Origin: Mycobacterium kansasii ATCC 12478
GTDB taxonomy: Bacteria > Actinomycetota > Actinomycetes > Mycobacteriales > Mycobacteriaceae
Direction of reading: 5' to 3'
DNA length: 64,000 nt
Assembly (NCBI RefSeq): GCF_000157895.3
Contig: NC_022663.1
Coordinates: 2,790,001 to 2,854,000, forward strand
The translations under genes and the position numbers were made by a program. Shown here piece by piece: positions 61,539-64,000 of this stretch. The notes beneath the pieces are model-generated. The model ran no database searches. It had not been told where the DNA came from and saw only the letters and a program-made list of their open reading frames with translations. Position 1 is the stretch's first letter; every line of letters starts with the position of its first letter.

Positions 61539-62389
61539 ACCGCTTCCCCGGACAGCGACATGATTTGGCGTACAAGCCATTTCACGTCATCGCGGATCAG
61601 CCGGCGCGCCAGTTCCGCCAGGATGCGCGGATGCCACGCGGCGCCGGCCAGCTGGCTGAGATGGTCGAGCGCCACATCCACCCTGGCCAGTGCGCGGTGC
61701 ATCCGGGAACCGCCGGGACCGACCGGTTCCGGCAGCATCGTGGTGACCCGCACCCCGCTCTGGCCCAACTCGTCTTGCAGCGTCTGGGCGAACTCTCTGA
61801 GAAAAGCCGCGCTGGCCCGGTACACCGCGACCTGGTGGTCCGAGTGGTCCGATTGGTCCGATGCGGCGCCGGCCGGCGACACGGTCAAGATGATGCCGCC
61901 GCGGCCGTGCACGACCATCTCCTCGGCCAGCAGCCGAGCCAGCCGCATGGTCTGACCGATGCCGGCCACCATCTCCTGCAGCACGTTTTCCAGGCTGTCG
62001 TCCAGGTCGTAACCGTCGACCGGTGAGTTCAGCGCGGCCGCCACCACGGGTTGCCGGGCGGCCCGCACGCGCCGGTACAACACGTCGGGCCGCTCGGCGA
62101 GCCGCGCGTCGACCTGGATCGGCTGAACGTTGGTACCCAGCCCGCTGAGAGCGGCCGCGGCGGTGTGGATCTCGTCGCAGGAGTCGGTGACGATCAGGTC
62201 GTATCCGCGCCGGGCGAACTGTCTGGCAAAGGCGAAGCCCACGTCGTTGCTGGCACCGGTGACCAGGGCCAACCCCCCGGGCGAGTTTTCGCCGCGCTGG
62301 TGCGATTTTCGAGCACGCCCGCGTGGGTCATTGTGTGCAGCCGGGCGAATCGGTACGACCCTGTCATCAGTCAATTCCATGTCCTCCAC
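61535..62389 (-). CDS. Short-chain dehydrogenase-like protein lacking the catalytic lysine
   Basis: 284 residues with a basic 36-residue head. Cofactor motif LALVTGASNDVGFAFAR (TGASNDVG at 44-51), AALNSP near the NNAG position, Ser171 (ILTVSPAG) and Tyr190, but the expected Lys194 of YxxxK is Ala (YRASA). A short SDQSDHSDH run, from 9-base DNA repeats, precedes the Tyr. NAD binding plausible; classical oxidoreduction doubtful. ATG 62389 or 62380. Confidence 0.8.
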   Translation of the reverse strand: MEDMELTDDRVVPIRPAAHNDPRGRARKSHQRGENSPGGLALVTGASNDVGFAFARQFARRGYDLIVTDSCDEIHTAAAALSGLGTNVQPIQVDARLAERPDVLYRRVRAARQPVVAAALNSPVDGYDLDDSLENVLQEMVAGIGQTMRLARLLAEEMVVHGRGGIILTVSPAGAASDQSDHSDHQVAVYRASAAFLREFAQTLQDELGQSGVRVTTMLPEPVGPGGSRMHRALARVDVALDHLSQLAGAAWHPRILAELARRLIRDDVKWLVRQIMSLSGEAV

Positions 62390-62448
62390 GCTTGCCGGTC
62401 CCGAACGCCGGCATCCCCCAGCCCAGGTCCTACCCGGTGAAACCGCGG

Positions 62449-62827
62449 CTAAACATCGGTTTCAGAACCCCTGCGGCGCGCCGTTTCCCAGCGCTCAGAT
62501 CCGCCTGTCCGCCGTCGGCGCTTGGCGTGGGCCCGCAAACCCCGGGCGAACATCTCCTCTTCGCCGTAGCCGTTGGCGACGGCCGTCACCGCCGAAGTGT
62601 CCGCATGTAAGGCTATGGCCGACAACGGAATACGCTCGTCGCGAAAGCGCCCGACGAGTTCGGCCGTCAGGTGCTGGGCCTCGGCGGCGCTGCCGCCGTT
62701 GCCGCACGCCAGTAGCCGGCCGCCGCCGTTCAGCACCGCTGCCAGCTGCCGCCCGCACCGGCGCAGGCGCCTGCGAGCTGGTCCGGCCCACCGCATCCCG
62801 CAGCGCATCGAAGTGCACTTCGATCAC
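62449..62827 (-). pseudogene. gmhA: Frameshifted, truncated gmhA (sedoheptulose-7-phosphate isomerase)
   Basis: GTG 62827 overlaps the upstream stop (GTGA) and opens VIEVHFDALRDAVGRTSSQ in one frame; the SIS-domain core continues in another frame, GGGRLLACGNGGSAAEAQHLTAELVGRFRDERIPLSAIAL, so a frameshift lies near 62770. The end after EEEMFARGLRAHAKRRRR is unlike GmhA and about 60 residues short of the roughly 195-residue family. GmhA makes heptose phosphate for ADP/GDP-heptose. Loss of function is inferred from both lesions. Confidence 0.8.
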
Positions 62828-63855
62828 GGCGGTCCTCCTCTCCACCGCACCGCGGCCAGCAGTTCGGCGTCTTTGATTCCGTCCAGGCAGGGATGGCCGG
62901 GCACCGAGCAGGCCCCGGCGCGGCTGGCGCGACACGGTGCGGACTGATCGCCGAGCACACTGACCCGCCGGCCATAGGGACGCCACTGTGCGGCCGGGAC
63001 GACGGGCGCGAACAACGACACCACCGGAGTACCCACGGCGGCAGCTAGGTGCGCCGGCCCGGTATTGGGTGCCACGACCACGCGCGCCGCCGCGAACACC
63101 GCCGCCAGCTCCGCCAGGCTGGTCCGGCCACCGAGGTCGACGGCCGCATCGCCGGCCACCGCGGCGGCCAGCGCGGCCTCGCCGGGACCACCGGTGACGA
63201 CCACGCGGTACCCGGCTTCGGCCAGCGCCGCCACCATGGCCGCGCTACGGTCCTGGCTCGGTTGCCGCGCCGGCACGGCGGCGCCGGGATGGAACGCCAC
63301 GAAGGGGTCCGGCCCGATCCGGGCCGACAGCCGGCTCGGCAGCGGATCAAGCGCCCGGATCCGCAGCGCGCCGTCGTCGCCGGGGGGCAGTGGACAACCG
63401 GCCGCGTCGGTCAGCGACAGCGCCCGCTGCGGCTCGGGGACTCCGCTGGGCGCCTGGTGTCGCAGATCCAGCAGCGCGCCGGGGTAGTCGGTGCTGATCG
63501 CGCCGACCCAAGGCACCGACGCCATCTTGGCCAGCAACGCCAGCGGCAGCGGCGACTGGTGGAACGACGTGAAGATGTACAAGCGGGCGGGCGCGATGTC
63601 GCGCAGCTGTTTGACCAACCCATCCGCGTGGGCGGCGGTCAGCTCGGGCGAGTCGAAATCCACCCACGGGGCCTGCCATTGCACGATCTCGTCGACCCCG
63701 ACCAGCAGTTCGGCGGCATCGCGGCCGCGTGGCCCGACCAGCATCACGACCCGGTCGTGGTAGGCGGCCACGGCCCGCACCGCGGGGCCGGTGATCAGCA
63801 CGTCGCCGGCGCCGTCGAGCCGGGCCACGATCGCGGTATTCGCGCGGGTATTCAT
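62824..63855 (-). CDS. Glycosyltransferase family 9 (heptosyltransferase-like)
   Basis: 343 residues. MNTRANTAIVARLDGAGDVLITGPAVRAVA is the WaaF/WaaC-type N-terminus (R-x-D-x-x-GD); C-terminal domain has FVAFHPGAAVPARQPS, VVTGGPGE, VVAPNTGPAHLAAAVGTPVVSLFAP, the GT9 nucleotide-sugar site. Transfers heptose (or similar) in glycan synthesis. ATG 63855 overlaps the upstream stop as ATGA. The downstream neighbour gmhA supports a heptose pathway, though now broken. Confidence 0.88.
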   Translation of the reverse strand: MNTRANTAIVARLDGAGDVLITGPAVRAVAAYHDRVVMLVGPRGRDAAELLVGVDEIVQWQAPWVDFDSPELTAAHADGLVKQLRDIAPARLYIFTSFHQSPLPLALLAKMASVPWVGAISTDYPGALLDLRHQAPSGVPEPQRALSLTDAAGCPLPPGDDGALRIRALDPLPSRLSARIGPDPFVAFHPGAAVPARQPSQDRSAAMVAALAEAGYRVVVTGGPGEAALAAAVAGDAAVDLGGRTSLAELAAVFAAARVVVAPNTGPAHLAAAVGTPVVSLFAPVVPAAQWRPYGRRVSVLGDQSAPCRASRAGACSVPGHPCLDGIKDAELLAAVRWRGGPP

Positions 63856-64000
63856 CGGCACCCCCGCAGCACCACCGATGCGGCCTCGTCCAGGGTCGCG
63901 GCCACCCGGGCGCGGGCCTGCGCGCGGTCGATCTCGTCCGGCAGGGTGCGCGCGGTGGGCATCAGTACCGCGTCGGCGTCGGCGGCCAGCTGGTCGCTGC
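63852..64000 (-). CDS. C-terminal end of an upstream gene (partial, unidentified)
   Basis: The last about 48 codons only: DQLAADADAVLMPTARTLPDEIDRAQARAR...ASVVLRGCR stop. The stop overlaps the glycosyltransferase start, so it is in the same operon. Too little is visible to name it; position suggests another sugar-biosynthesis or glycosyltransferase gene. Confidence 0.6.
   Translation of the reverse strand, partial: SDQLAADADAVLMPTARTLPDEIDRAQARARVAATLDEAASVVLRGCR

Overview
The window is chromosomal DNA of a slow-growing Mycobacterium of the M. tuberculosis / M. kansasii side of the genus. Evidence: very high G+C, three intact PE_PGRS genes, and a gene order that follows the M. tuberculosis H37Rv interval Rv3646c to Rv3685c almost gene for gene (topA, cspA, helicase, PE_PGRS, TadA-like cluster, dpp, acs, ephE, marP, nth, crp, whiB4, ponA2, cysK2, tRNA-Pro, P450). 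The species is not H37Rv itself, because several blocks are inserted or different. H37Rv equivalents are recalled from knowledge of that genome, not from a search.

Layout. 1-4.1 kb: 5' end of topA, a conserved hypothetical gene, cspA and a DUF1998-type helicase. 4.3-15.4 kb: a PE/PE_PGRS region with one decayed and three intact PE_PGRS genes and an Rv3651-type sensor protein. It is interrupted at 9.55-12.9 kb by a complete extra espA-espC-espD cassette (ESX-1 secretion-associated proteins) bordered by duplicated scraps of neighbouring genes. 15.4-19.9 kb: a tightly coupled Flp/Tad-like operon (two TadE-like proteins, pilin-like peptide, two TadC-like membrane proteins, TadA-like ATPase, Ssd). 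19.9-21.7 kb: a HAD phosphatase gene with a small RNA on each side, a 6C-type RNA before it and an Ms1-type RNA after it. 21.7-27.5 kb: Rv3662c-like gene and the dppABCD peptide importer. 28-30.6 kb: a secreted protein and acetyl-CoA synthetase.

30.6-35.8 kb: a non-ribosomal peptide synthetase (C-A-T-C, 1516 aa) that has no counterpart at this point in H37Rv. Across a 500-base divergent intergenic region with a perfect 22-base palindrome lies a 26-codon ORF with a good ribosome binding site and a strong terminator. 35.9-52.4 kb: conserved housekeeping and stress genes, namely a secreted protease, holin-like protein, ephE, marP, Nudix, TlpA-like thioredoxin, nth, crp, metallo-hydrolase, RidA, a GET3/ArsA-like ATPase pair, whiB4, ponA2, metallophosphatase, cysK2 and tRNA-Pro(CGG).

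52.4-64 kb, after the tRNA: a more variable block with an SDR, small membrane proteins, a P450, DUF4193 and UsfY-like proteins, isochorismatase-like hydrolase, EEP nuclease, acyl-CoA dehydrogenase-like protein, nucleotidyltransferase, an antigen-85-like mycolyltransferase divergent from a cutinase, an SDR lacking its active-site lysine, a frameshifted gmhA and a family-9 (heptosyl) glycosyltransferase. Shared themes are the cell envelope and redox/acid stress. The most distinctive accessory pieces are the extra esp cassette, the orphan NRPS with its divergent peptide gene, and the heptose-type remnant at the right edge.
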